Shown here: piece after piece, positions 8,641 through 16,204 of the stretch
Layout of the letters: each line of letters starts with the position of its first letter
How positions within the stretch are numbered: the first letter of the stretch is position 1
Origin: Desulfovibrio sp. A2
GTDB lineage: Bacteria; Desulfobacterota; Desulfovibrionia; Desulfovibrionales; Desulfovibrionaceae
DNA: 64,000 nt
NCBI RefSeq assembly: GCF_000226255.1
Contig: NZ_AGFG01000061.1
Coordinates: 124,001 to 188,000 of the forward strand
Direction of reading: 5' to 3'
Notes under the pieces: generated by a model
What the model was told of the DNA's origin: nothing
The model's database searches: none
Seen by the model: only the letters and a program-made list of their open reading frames with translations
Translations under genes and position numbers: made by a program

Positions 8641-9513
8641 TTATATGTCGTCTAGATGCAATTGTTGTCCCTGCTTTGGGAAAACACGGTCAACAAGCGT
8701 CAAAAACGCTTTCCATGTGGTTGCAGCTTTCATTAGGGCTATGACTTGCAAGATGTGGTTCTTGAGGTCCGGTTGTCCCAGATCCTCGGACAAAAATTGT
8801 GTGTGCTTCCATTTCCTGCGCCCAGTCTTCTCATGGATGGGATTAAGTTCTTTTAGTTTGTCGAGAACACCAGAGGGAAGACGTTCATAAACGACCTCAT
8901 TTGTGTACTTCCCGATGAGTGGTGTTCTTTTTGATTTATTTGCTGGAGGCCAATTCCATTTATTTAGTCTGTATACTTGTTTGTAAAATTCATCTGGGAA
9001 CATTTTCGCCCACTTTAAGCGTTCTTCTGAGAGATATACAGCGAGTAGTTTTGCAAGAGCGTCTTTTTCTCTTTCGCGTTGATACCCTGTCGCTTCATCA
9101 ACAAGTGCAACAATGCCGACTTTGGCAAATGATCTGATAAGAGATTCACACGCTATAGCGTACCGGCGTTCTTGCTCTGTTTTAAGTACACCTGCGTCCT
9201 TTGCGGAGAGAACAGCTTCGCAGATGTCATGCAAGATTGAAGCGTCGTATCCAGTCCCTCGAGGAACCCCACCCCCCCGAAAGTGGATAGGAGCTTCGAT
9301 GGCAGTTGATAACTCATCGGAAATGTAAGGTTTTATGTTTTTGTGGGCGGCTATTCGGCTTGCGCCTTGGCCACGGCCTTTCATGCCGATTGCGTTTGTG
9401 AGGCCGCGACCAGAGATAACGCGTCGTCCGTTTTCCAAGACGAAGCAAGGTATCTCTGTGTCACCTAGTTGAAGCACTCCAGAGTGTGTAGCAAGGAAAG
9501 ATTCCGGTGGCAT
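8641..9513 (-). CDS. P63C domain-containing phage protein
   Basis: 290 residues from the ATG at 9513, chosen because an AGGAG lies 6 bases upstream; in-frame ATGs at 9528 and 9597 are alternatives. The N-terminal part (VLQLGDTEIPCFVLENGRRVISGRGLTNAIG) resembles the P63C N-terminus. The C-terminal LSEERLKWAKMFPDEFYKQVYRLNKW segment followed by Y-T-N-E-V-V-Y-E-R-L-P-G is the P63C domain itself. The family is common on prophages and plasmids and its function is not established. The gene is clearly more AT-rich than its neighbours and lies antisense to the late operon, which suggests a recently acquired accessory (moron) gene. Confidence 0.85.
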   Translation of the reverse strand: MPPESFLATHSGVLQLGDTEIPCFVLENGRRVISGRGLTNAIGMKGRGQGASRIAAHKNIKPYISDELSTAIEAPIHFRGGGVPRGTGYDASILHDICEAVLSAKDAGVLKTEQERRYAIACESLIRSFAKVGIVALVDEATGYQREREKDALAKLLAVYLSEERLKWAKMFPDEFYKQVYRLNKWNWPPANKSKRTPLIGKYTNEVVYERLPSGVLDKLKELNPIHEKTGRRKWKHTQFLSEDLGQPDLKNHILQVIALMKAATTWKAFLTLVDRVFPKQGQQLHLDDI

Positions 9514-9595
9514 ACGAACTCCTGGCATGGCCAATGTTTCCAGAAAAACTACACAATAGTGGCCACATGTCAAGAAGGATATTTGGTGGTGGATC

Positions 9596-9618
9596 AAAAA
9601 GCCCCCTTGCGGGGGCTT
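9596..9618 (-). terminator. Rho-independent terminator after the antirepressor gene
   Basis: On the minus strand the sequence reads AGCCCCCGCAAGGGGGCTTTTT: a 7-base stem, a 4-base loop and a T run. It lies about 25 bases after the BRO-N stop and before the P63C gene. The two genes are therefore probably separate transcripts. Confidence 0.85.
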
Positions 9619-9642
9619 CGGACGATGATTTTTTGAACATGC

Positions 9643-10527
9643 CTACCCTATTGCCGCCAAGCCCTCCATGAGGCGGGCGGTGAGGTAGAGGTTGTCGGCG
9701 CCGACCTCCATGGCGTGGACGCCGCGTGAGGCGAAGGTTGTCAGCGAATCGTGGACGCGCTCACGGGCCTGATAGCCGGGCATGGTGGTGGCGAACCGGG
9801 GTTCAAGGACGCTGTACACCTCGCGGGCCAGCAGGTTTCCTTCGGTGTTCAGCATGCGGGCCTTGGAGCAGGTGTCGCCCATGAAGTCGAGGCAGGCGCG
9901 GGTGTGCGCCTTGAGCCGGGTGCGCAGATCGTCGGGGACGGCGGGCAGGGCCGGGGCTGCGGCAGGCAGCACGACCGGTGCCGCCTGAATGGCGTCGATG
10001 CGGGCTTGCACCCACCCGATGGCGCGCTGGACCGTCTCCGGGGTCATTTCCTCGACCGAGGAAACGCCCATGGCCGCGTTGACCAGCCGGAACGCAGCGC
10101 CGTAGCCGAGCGGGGCCATGCTGACCCACATGCGCACAAGGTCCACGAGCGGACGGCGGTCGGCCTTGGTGGCAAGGTGTGGGGCGACGGGCTGACGGGC
10201 CTCGGCTTCGCCGAGGGTTTCGAGCACGTCGAGAACCCACGCGCGGAACGCCTTGGCCACCGGGGTGCGGGCGAACATGGCGAGGAGGTGGCAGCCGCGT
10301 AGGGAGAAAATGCGGGTCTCCTGCGGGCCGCCCGGCGTGGGCAGGGTGACCATCGCCGTCATGGAGTCGGTGAACTCGTCGGCGTGTTGGCGGTACAGCT
10401 TGGCCACTGATAGGTCTGGATTCTTGTAGTCCATGGCCAAACCGATTTGGTTTGACCTTAACCACGGCTGACCGTTTAGGTCGATGACATCAAATCGGTG
10501 GGACTGGAAGACGAGGGAAGTAGACAT
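9643..10527 (-). CDS. BRO-N family phage antirepressor
   Basis: 294 residues; ATG with a strong AGGAGG five bases upstream. Residues 1-105 form the BRO-N domain: FDVIDLNGQPWLRSNQIGLAMDY, then the IFSLRGCHLLAMFARTPVAKAFRAWVLDVLE signature. The C-terminal half is helical and unrelated to common antirepressor tails. BRO-N proteins of temperate phages interfere with repressors or act as regulators, so a role in the lysis-lysogeny decision is likely but inferred. It sits antisense inside the structural operon, like the genes on either side of it. Its leader contains complementary arms that could hide the ribosome binding site. Confidence 0.88.
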   Translation of the reverse strand: MSTSLVFQSHRFDVIDLNGQPWLRSNQIGLAMDYKNPDLSVAKLYRQHADEFTDSMTAMVTLPTPGGPQETRIFSLRGCHLLAMFARTPVAKAFRAWVLDVLETLGEAEARQPVAPHLATKADRRPLVDLVRMWVSMAPLGYGAAFRLVNAAMGVSSVEEMTPETVQRAIGWVQARIDAIQAAPVVLPAAAPALPAVPDDLRTRLKAHTRACLDFMGDTCSKARMLNTEGNLLAREVYSVLEPRFATTMPGYQARERVHDSLTTFASRGVHAMEVGADNLYLTARLMEGLAAIG

Positions 10528-10529
10528 GT

Positions 10530-10744
10530 GGGCCTCCTGTGGAACTTTTCAGGTTCACGGAGGCAACTCCCGGCGTGGGAATTGCCGGGTGCTGAAAACA
10601 GCCACAGGAGCTGCGGGCTAGTTTCCCTTTCGGGTATTGTATTTCGCCCACACCCGGCAAATGAATGCAATTATGCCCAGACGTTGGGCAAAAGAAAAGG
10701 CCAATCTGTCGGGTGGCGGGTCCGCCTGTGGGTGTTTTCAGCAC
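10530..10744 (-). promoter_or_regulatory. Antirepressor leader with three mutually complementary arms
   Basis: Reading the minus strand: arm 1 (10744-10725), GTGCTGAAAACACCCACAGG, is complementary in 19 of 20 positions to arm 2 (10608-10589). Arm 2 plus its flank (10610-10592) can instead pair with arm 3 (10552-10534), which contains the ribosome binding site. That pairing is 9 bp (CTCCTGTGG with CCACAGGAG), a 3x3 internal loop, then 7 bp. A nested hairpin (10563-10587, arms GGCAATTCCC and GGGAGTTGCC) lies between arms 2 and 3. The pairings exclude each other, so transcripts with or without arm 1 could differ in translation. The pairings are seen directly; the switching is inference. Confidence 0.6.
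10636..10665 (-). promoter_or_regulatory. Possible promoter inside the antirepressor leader
   Basis: Minus strand has a TACAAT -10-like hexamer (10641-10636) with a weak TTCATT 18 bases upstream. A transcript from here would start near 10629, after arm 1 of the leader but before arms 2 and 3. It would then favour the closed ribosome-binding-site fold. The -35 match is poor, so this is tentative. Confidence 0.3.
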
Positions 10745-10778
10745 CGTGCGGACAACACGCCATGAAATGCGGTGGATG

Positions 10779-11567
10779 TCAAGGCTGGCAGAAGACGGCT
10801 ACCACGGTGACATGGGGTGGCTTGTCCTCGTCCTCGTTGGGCTCAACGTCGGAAACAAAGGCATAGCAGGTGGCCCCATTTCCCTCGTGCTTCGCGTAAA
10901 CGCGGGCATCAGCCTTGGAAAGCTTTCCGAATTCTTCCCAATCGCGGGCTACAGTATATTCTCCGTCTGCATCGCCCGATGTGATATCAACCCTGTCGCC
11001 GGGTTCGAGGCTTTGCGCTACTTCAACGCGGTCCCGTCCCCGAATGCCGCAAATTTTGAATTGTTCTGCGGGAGTGTTCGGGGGCTGCGTCAGCAGCATA
11101 TCTATCTTGGCCCCGTATGGCTTCCCTTCCCCGCCATACAGGGCAGAGAGCTTGGCCATCGCTCCCCACCCATGGCGCATCCAGTCGGCAATTATTGCGG
11201 CTTGCTCTTTAGGAATGTAGCCGATCTGGCCCATACCGGCCATGATGCGCAGCGCGTTGGGGTCATGTGGGTTGTCCGGCTCAGGAATGATATCCACTGC
11301 TTCCCATTGCCGCATGTGCCGCAGGATGTTTTGGCGTCCCACTCCATCGTTGTTGACATGTGTCACGCCAGCAACAGGTAGGTCGGGAATGCCCAAGTGC
11401 ACATCGTTCCGTTTGTTCCAGTCATTCCATTTTATTTCTGGACGGTTGAAAACTTCGGCAGGTTCAGTCCCTTCCTGCACGCTCGGTTCTTGCGCTGCTG
11501 TCGCCGTGTCTGCTGGCGGCTGTGCAGGGTCTTTCCTCTTGCCGAAAAGCCAGTCGAACAAGCCCAT
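10779..11567 (-). CDS. HIRAN domain protein
   Basis: 262 residues starting MGLFDWLFGKRK. The ATG at 11567 is preceded by AAAGGAGG, better than the in-frame ATG at 11597. After a Pro/Ala/Glu-rich linker, residues about 65-140 form a HIRAN domain: VAGVTHVNN..., an N-P-H-D-P-N-A-L-R-I core and QIGYIPKEQAAIIADWM. HIRAN domains bind DNA ends or stalled forks when fused to helicases such as HLTF/Rad5. Here the domain has no helicase partner and is followed by about 120 residues without a recognised fold. It is transcribed away from the tape measure gene, upstream of the antirepressor. Function unknown. Confidence 0.8.
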   Translation of the reverse strand: MGLFDWLFGKRKDPAQPPADTATAAQEPSVQEGTEPAEVFNRPEIKWNDWNKRNDVHLGIPDLPVAGVTHVNNDGVGRQNILRHMRQWEAVDIIPEPDNPHDPNALRIMAGMGQIGYIPKEQAAIIADWMRHGWGAMAKLSALYGGEGKPYGAKIDMLLTQPPNTPAEQFKICGIRGRDRVEVAQSLEPGDRVDITSGDADGEYTVARDWEEFGKLSKADARVYAKHEGNGATCYAFVSDVEPNEDEDKPPHVTVVAVFCQP

Positions 11568-11672
11568 ACAGACCTCCTTTTTGTCCGCCGTTACCAAAAG
11601 ATGAGCGGCGTCTCAACGGCGAACGGAAGAAAAGAACCTCCACCAGCGCCCTGAATACCGAACGAGGAATTC

Positions 11673-14501
11673 ATGGCGAGGAAGATACCCGGCATCTACG
11701 TGCCGATCCGTCTGACGTACGAGCAGTTAAAGACGGACCTGGACCGTGCGAAGGCCCTTGCGCGCGAGCAGGGACAGGCCATGTCGGACGCCATCAACGG
11801 GGCACTGTCTCCGCGCACGATGTCGAGCGGCCTGACAAGGCTGACCTCCGACCTTGCCACTGCGGGGCGCGCGGCAACGGCCTCTCGTGGGGCGTTCAAG
11901 GGCTTGGTGGACGAGTTCGGGGAAATAGCCAGCGCCGCCGGGGTCAGCCGCTCGCGCATGGATGAACTGGCCGCCTCCATGGTGCGCCAGTCCGCTTCGC
12001 AGGCTGCCGAGCGTGCTTTCGCCAATATCCAGCGCAGCACGGGTGCGAGTTCGCTGCAAATGGCCCGCCTGCGCCTTGAACTGGGCGACGCGAGTGGGGC
12101 GTTGCGCATGGCGGGCACTGCGGCCATGGCGTTTACCCCGTATGTGGCAGCGGCTGGCGTGGCGGCGGGTGCCGCAGCCATGGCCACCTTCAGGGCGGCC
12201 ATGGAGGTGGAGAGGCTGAACCGGGCCTACAGTACCATCTACGGTTCCACGTCTGCCGCCCGCCAGCAACTTCAGTTCATCTACGAGACCACCCAGCGCC
12301 TCGGGCTTGAGTTCCGCTCCACTGCCGAATCGGCCAAGACCTTCTTCGCGTCGGGCAAGGGCACCGCCCTTGAAGCCGACATGAACGCAATCTTCACGGC
12401 CGTGTCCGAGGCAGGGGCCGCGCTGTCCCTGTCGCAGGCGGACATGCAGGGCATCTACCTCGCCATCGGGCAGATGATCTCGAAGGGCAAGGTGCAGGCC
12501 GAGGAATTGCGGGGCCAGCTTGGTGAACGGCTGCCCGGCGCGTTCCGTCTCGCGGCACAGGCCATGGGCTTGACCACCGCCGAGCTCGACAAGCTGCTGG
12601 AGCAGGGCCGGGTGACTGCCGACGATCTGCTGCCGAAGCTCGCCCGCGTGCTGCGGACCGAATACACCGGCGGGGCTTCCGAGGCGCAGAAGGCGACCAG
12701 CGGGCTCTCCACCGAATGGGAGCGGTTCAAGGCCAGCGCCAGCCAGACCGACGCCATGGTGGCCGGGATCAACGCCGTGAAAGAGGCCTTGAAGGGGGCG
12801 TCCGACGCGATGGAGGCTCACGCCCAACGGGCGGCCACTATCGCGGCCATGGAGAAAGCGGGCATCACCAAGCGCGTCAGTTACGACCCCATGACCGGGG
12901 ATCGAACGGAGGGCTACGCGCAGGAGCAGATCGACGCCTACCTGGCTCGAATCGCCGCCGGGAACCGGCAGCGCGACGGGGCCTTTGCCGACCAGACGAA
13001 CGCCGCCGAAGCGCTCGATGCCGCCCTGGGCAAGGCACGGCAGGCTGCCAACGCCTTTCTCAAGGACACGGACGCTGCGAAAATCCAGAAGATCAATGAT
13101 TCCTACAACGAGACCGAGACCGCCATCACCCGTGTCATCGAACGTCTCCGTGATGCGGGGGAAAGCACGGACTATTGGGAGGGCAAGCTCACCGAGGCCG
13201 CCAGGGAACGCGACCGGCAGCTTGCCTCCGTGGGCAAGAACGAGGCTGCGGCGGCGGGGCGCGCGGCTGCTGCGCTGCGCGAGGTCAACGAGGCGCTGGC
13301 AGGCATCACCGGCGATGAGGCGCAGGCCGCGCAGCTTCGGTTCAGCAAGAATTTCGAGAAGTGGAAGAAGGACATCGGTTCGGTCACGCCGGAGATGGAA
13401 CGCCTCAAGGCTGCGGCAGAGGAAGCGTTCGCCAAGGGCTTTGCCACGATTCAGGAGTACCGCAGCGCCCGCAAGGCGTTCCTTGACCAAGGGCGTGACC
13501 GGGAGACCGAGCTTTCGTTTCTGCGCGACGAGGTGGCGGCGCAGGCCGGGGGCAACCTCGACAAGTCCGAGATCGACCGCGCACGTGCCCTGGCCGAACT
13601 CGAAAACAAGCGCCGCGACTGGGAGAAGGTAGGCTCCCGCGAGGAGGTGGAAAAACAGGTGGCGCTTGAGGTCGAGCGCATCCACCTGACCACCGCCCAG
13701 CGCAACATGCAGGTGGAGCAGCAGTTCTACCAGATGGCAGCCGGGCTGCTGAAGAACAGGGAGGATTTGCAGGCCCGCATCCTCGACCGCGAAATGTCGA
13801 ACTACCGGAAGGTGGTTCAGGACAAGACTCTGCTCGCGGAAGTGGAAACCCGGAAGATGCTCGAAATCTCGCAGGCCGGTAGCGACGGGGCCAAGCTGGC
13901 GTTCATCGAGTACGCCGAGGCTGCCAGCAACGCCGCGTCGCAGTGGAAGGAGGCCACCACCAAGGCTCTGGACGGCATGGCAGATGCCATCACCGATTGG
14001 GCCATGGGCGCACAGGCCAACATCGAGGCGGTGGGCGAGGCTTTCGCGCGGATGGTCATCAAGGCCCAGGTCGAGCAGAACATCACCGGGCCGCTCGCCA
14101 AGGCTTTCGGCAGCATCAATTGGGGCGGACTGTTCACCCCGTCGGCGCAGGGGAATGTGTTCAGCGGCCCCGGCATCTCGGCCTATCGCAACTCCGTCGT
14201 GAACAAGCCCACCCTGTTCCCCTTCGCCCATGGCATCGGCCTCATGGGCGAGGCGGGCGAGGAGGCCATCATGCCTCTTGGCCGTACCAGCCGGGGTGAT
14301 CTCGGAGTGAAGGTGGCCGGAGGTACGGGCGGCATGCCCACGAAGTTCGAGGTCCGGGTGATCAACGAGGGCGGGCAGCCCGTGCAGGCCCGGCGCACGG
14401 AGATGCGCTTCGACCAGGCCGCCGCCGTGATGACCATCTGGCTCAAGGGCTGGGCCAACAACACCATGGGCGTCCGTGACGCCGTGGCCAGCGGAGCTTG
14501 A
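11673..14501 (+). CDS. Tail tape measure protein
   Basis: 942 residues; GAGG ribosome binding site before the ATG. A hydrophobic segment lies near residues 150-180 (MAFTPYVAAAGVAAGAAAMA). The next part (YSTIYGSTSAARQQLQFIYETTQRLGLEFRSTAESAKTFF...MISKGKVQAEELRGQLGERLPGAF) is the tape-measure N-terminal domain of lambda/TIGR02675 type. Long helical, Ala/Glu/Arg-rich stretches follow. The C-terminal 'FARMVIKAQVEQNITGPLAKAFG' and 'HGIGLMGEAGEEAIMPLGR' segments are typical of lambda-type tape measures. It sets tail length, and by length alone would fit a tail of roughly 140 nm. It is separated from its chaperone by 3.1 kb of opposite-strand genes. Confidence 0.93.
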   Translation: MARKIPGIYVPIRLTYEQLKTDLDRAKALAREQGQAMSDAINGALSPRTMSSGLTRLTSDLATAGRAATASRGAFKGLVDEFGEIASAAGVSRSRMDELAASMVRQSASQAAERAFANIQRSTGASSLQMARLRLELGDASGALRMAGTAAMAFTPYVAAAGVAAGAAAMATFRAAMEVERLNRAYSTIYGSTSAARQQLQFIYETTQRLGLEFRSTAESAKTFFASGKGTALEADMNAIFTAVSEAGAALSLSQADMQGIYLAIGQMISKGKVQAEELRGQLGERLPGAFRLAAQAMGLTTAELDKLLEQGRVTADDLLPKLARVLRTEYTGGASEAQKATSGLSTEWERFKASASQTDAMVAGINAVKEALKGASDAMEAHAQRAATIAAMEKAGITKRVSYDPMTGDRTEGYAQEQIDAYLARIAAGNRQRDGAFADQTNAAEALDAALGKARQAANAFLKDTDAAKIQKINDSYNETETAITRVIERLRDAGESTDYWEGKLTEAARERDRQLASVGKNEAAAAGRAAAALREVNEALAGITGDEAQAAQLRFSKNFEKWKKDIGSVTPEMERLKAAAEEAFAKGFATIQEYRSARKAFLDQGRDRETELSFLRDEVAAQAGGNLDKSEIDRARALAELENKRRDWEKVGSREEVEKQVALEVERIHLTTAQRNMQVEQQFYQMAAGLLKNREDLQARILDREMSNYRKVVQDKTLLAEVETRKMLEISQAGSDGAKLAFIEYAEAASNAASQWKEATTKALDGMADAITDWAMGAQANIEAVGEAFARMVIKAQVEQNITGPLAKAFGSINWGGLFTPSAQGNVFSGPGISAYRNSVVNKPTLFPFAHGIGLMGEAGEEAIMPLGRTSRGDLGVKVAGGTGGMPTKFEVRVINEGGQPVQARRTEMRFDQAAAVMTIWLKGWANNTMGVRDAVASGA

Positions 14502-14503
14502 GC

Positions 14504-14857
14504 ATGAACGTCTGGCCTGACATCGCCGCGCCTTCGTCCATGTCCGGGGGGATTTTCGACCCGCTGGACGAGGCGAACATGGAGACCGGGGACGATGCTG
14601 CCCGGCCGCGTTTCTCGGTGCCCCGGCAACAGCCCATGCGGCTGGAGTGGGTGGCCATGAGCTACGCCGACTTCGACACCCTTGTGGCATTCCATGCCAA
14701 CCAGCGGTCTACACCGTTCCTGTGGATGCGTCCGCGCACCGGTGCGCAGTGGGAGGCCCGTTTCGTGTCCAACGCCATTACGCACAGCGAGTCGCGGGAT
14801 ATGCCCGGCAGGCTCGCCGTGCAGTGCACCATCCAGCCTATTCGGCGCGTGGAGTGA
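14504..14857 (+). CDS. Minor tail protein, lambda gpM-like
   Basis: 117 residues; the ATG lies two bases after the tape measure stop. The pattern PRFSVPRQQPMRLEWVAMSYADFDTLVAFHANQRSTPFLWM fits the lambda M minor tail family, and length agrees (lambda M 109). It is followed by an L-like protein, as in lambda. The distal tail protein it would form links tail tube and tip. Confidence 0.75.
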   Translation: MNVWPDIAAPSSMSGGIFDPLDEANMETGDDAARPRFSVPRQQPMRLEWVAMSYADFDTLVAFHANQRSTPFLWMRPRTGAQWEARFVSNAITHSESRDMPGRLAVQCTIQPIRRVE

Positions 14858-14859
14858 TC

Positions 14860-15765
14860 ATGGCCACGCTCGCCCAGATCATCGAACGCAACCGCCGCCA
14901 CGGGGGAAGTCCTTACTTGCTGTTTCTGGAAGTAGGGCTGCCCACCGGACGCACCATGCGTTTCGCACGTGATCCTCTGTCGTGGGTATGGCCCTTGACC
15001 GATGCGCAGGTTGGCGACTTGGCCCAGCCCGGCGACGAAGTGGCCTTTGTCCTGCCGGAGGCGGGGGGGCTGACCTTCTCCGTGGGGGATGGTGAATGGA
15101 GCGGCTCGGTGGCTCTGGAGCGCGCCGACGGCGAGGCGTGGTTTGAGGTGGCGGTGTTCCATCGACGCAGCGAGGACACCCTCCAAGGGCAGCCCGCAGG
15201 CTCCTATCGACTAGTGGCCCGGCCGGACTTCGGCGGCAAGGTTCGCGCCATTCTGGGGCCGGAAGAAACGCGGCTCTGGCAGGCCATGAATTTCGAGCAT
15301 GAGGATTGGGCGGAAGGCGAGGGCGCGCGTCGGGGCACGCTGACCCTCACGGTGTTCAACGCCGGTGGGGTGCCCCAGAAGTACGTCGAGGAGTTGGAGG
15401 ACTGGCGGAAGCAGCATGGCCGGGTGTCGTGCAAGGTCCGGGTGCTGGTGGTCAACACGGCCCTGCTTGATGACCCGGAACCCACGCACGAGCTTGCCCT
15501 TGTTGACCTGGGCATTTCGATACCGGCCCCCGGCGACAAGGTGCACTTCACCCTCGGCACGCTCAACACCATGGGCCGCATGGTGCCGAGGCGGCGCATC
15601 ATGCGGGACTATTGCAGTTGGCTGCGGTCGGATGAGTGCCCCCATGTGGCCACCTGCCGCCATACCGCCACCAACTGCAAGTTCATCGACCAGACGCTCG
15701 ACCCTGGCCGGTTCGAGCGGTTCGGTGGGTTCCCGTTCATCGGGAAGGGGGCTCTCTTTGGCTAG
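14860..15765 (+). CDS. Minor tail protein, lambda gpL-like with four-Cys cluster
   Basis: 301 residues. N-terminus TLAQIIERNRRHGGSPYLLFLEVGLP. The C-terminal region carries a Cys set spaced C-x7-C-x5-C-x6-C (YCSWLRSDEC, HVATC, TATNC) followed by FGGFPFIGKG. Lambda gpL has a C-terminal four-Cys domain that binds an iron-sulfur cluster, and the same domain appears present here. It belongs to the M-L-K-J tail tip series. The cluster is inferred from conserved cysteines. Confidence 0.8.
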   Translation: MATLAQIIERNRRHGGSPYLLFLEVGLPTGRTMRFARDPLSWVWPLTDAQVGDLAQPGDEVAFVLPEAGGLTFSVGDGEWSGSVALERADGEAWFEVAVFHRRSEDTLQGQPAGSYRLVARPDFGGKVRAILGPEETRLWQAMNFEHEDWAEGEGARRGTLTLTVFNAGGVPQKYVEELEDWRKQHGRVSCKVRVLVVNTALLDDPEPTHELALVDLGISIPAPGDKVHFTLGTLNTMGRMVPRRRIMRDYCSWLRSDECPHVATCRHTATNCKFIDQTLDPGRFERFGGFPFIGKGALFG

Positions 15766-16204
15766 CCTCGTGTTGCCCCAGGGGCAGGTCGAGCAGTTGC
15801 GGCATGTGCTGTCCGGGCAGTTCCGGCGGCGCGGCCGAGGTGAGATGTGCCCGGTGCGCCGGGTGCCCCTGTACGACTGCTGGGGCTTCGTGATGGCCCT
15901 GTCCGCTGTGTTCGGGTGTCGGGTGCCCAACATCGTTCCGCCTGCCTCTGCTGTGGATCGGCATGGCCTCTACGAGAGGGCGTTGCAAAGCGGCGAATGG
16001 AAGGAGTTGGCGGGGCCGGAGCCGGGGGCCGTCGTGGCCCTGCGCACCAGCCCCCGCCATCGGGATTTCGTGGACCATGTGGGCGTGGTGTTCGATTCCT
16101 GTCGGTTCGCGCACATCCAGCGCAACATGCAGGTGCATGCGGATCGGCTGGATACCTCGCCCTATGCCAGGCTCATCGCCGGGTTTTACGTATGGAACGG
16201 GTGA
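15758..16204 (+). CDS. Tail tip NlpC/P60 protein, lambda gpK-like
   Basis: 148 residues if translation begins at the TTG at 15758, which has an AAGGGG ribosome binding site and overlaps the previous stop; the GTG at 15770 is an alternative. The NlpC/P60 peptidase signature is present: nucleophile Cys in YDCWGF (about residue 41) and catalytic His in DHVGVVFD (about residue 107). Such proteins assist tail tip assembly and may help cut peptidoglycan during infection. Its end overlaps the host-specificity gene. Confidence 0.85.
   Translation: MASLVLPQGQVEQLRHVLSGQFRRRGRGEMCPVRRVPLYDCWGFVMALSAVFGCRVPNIVPPASAVDRHGLYERALQSGEWKELAGPEPGAVVALRTSPRHRDFVDHVGVVFDSCRFAHIQRNMQVHADRLDTSPYARLIAGFYVWNG

Noticed and set aside
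10563..10587. Leader hairpin GGCAATTCCC/GGGAGTTGCC considered as a terminator before the antirepressor
   Set aside because: No T run follows on the minus strand. It fits better as a nested element within the ribosome-binding-site switch.
10674..10690. Hairpin TGCCCA/TGGGCA considered as the HIRAN gene terminator
   Set aside because: The minus-strand side is not followed by a T run, and the A-rich flank suits only the plus strand, where no gene ends.
15758..16204. NlpC/P60 protein considered as the phage endolysin
   Set aside because: It lies between L-like and J-like tail genes, exactly the lambda K position, and no holin is adjacent.
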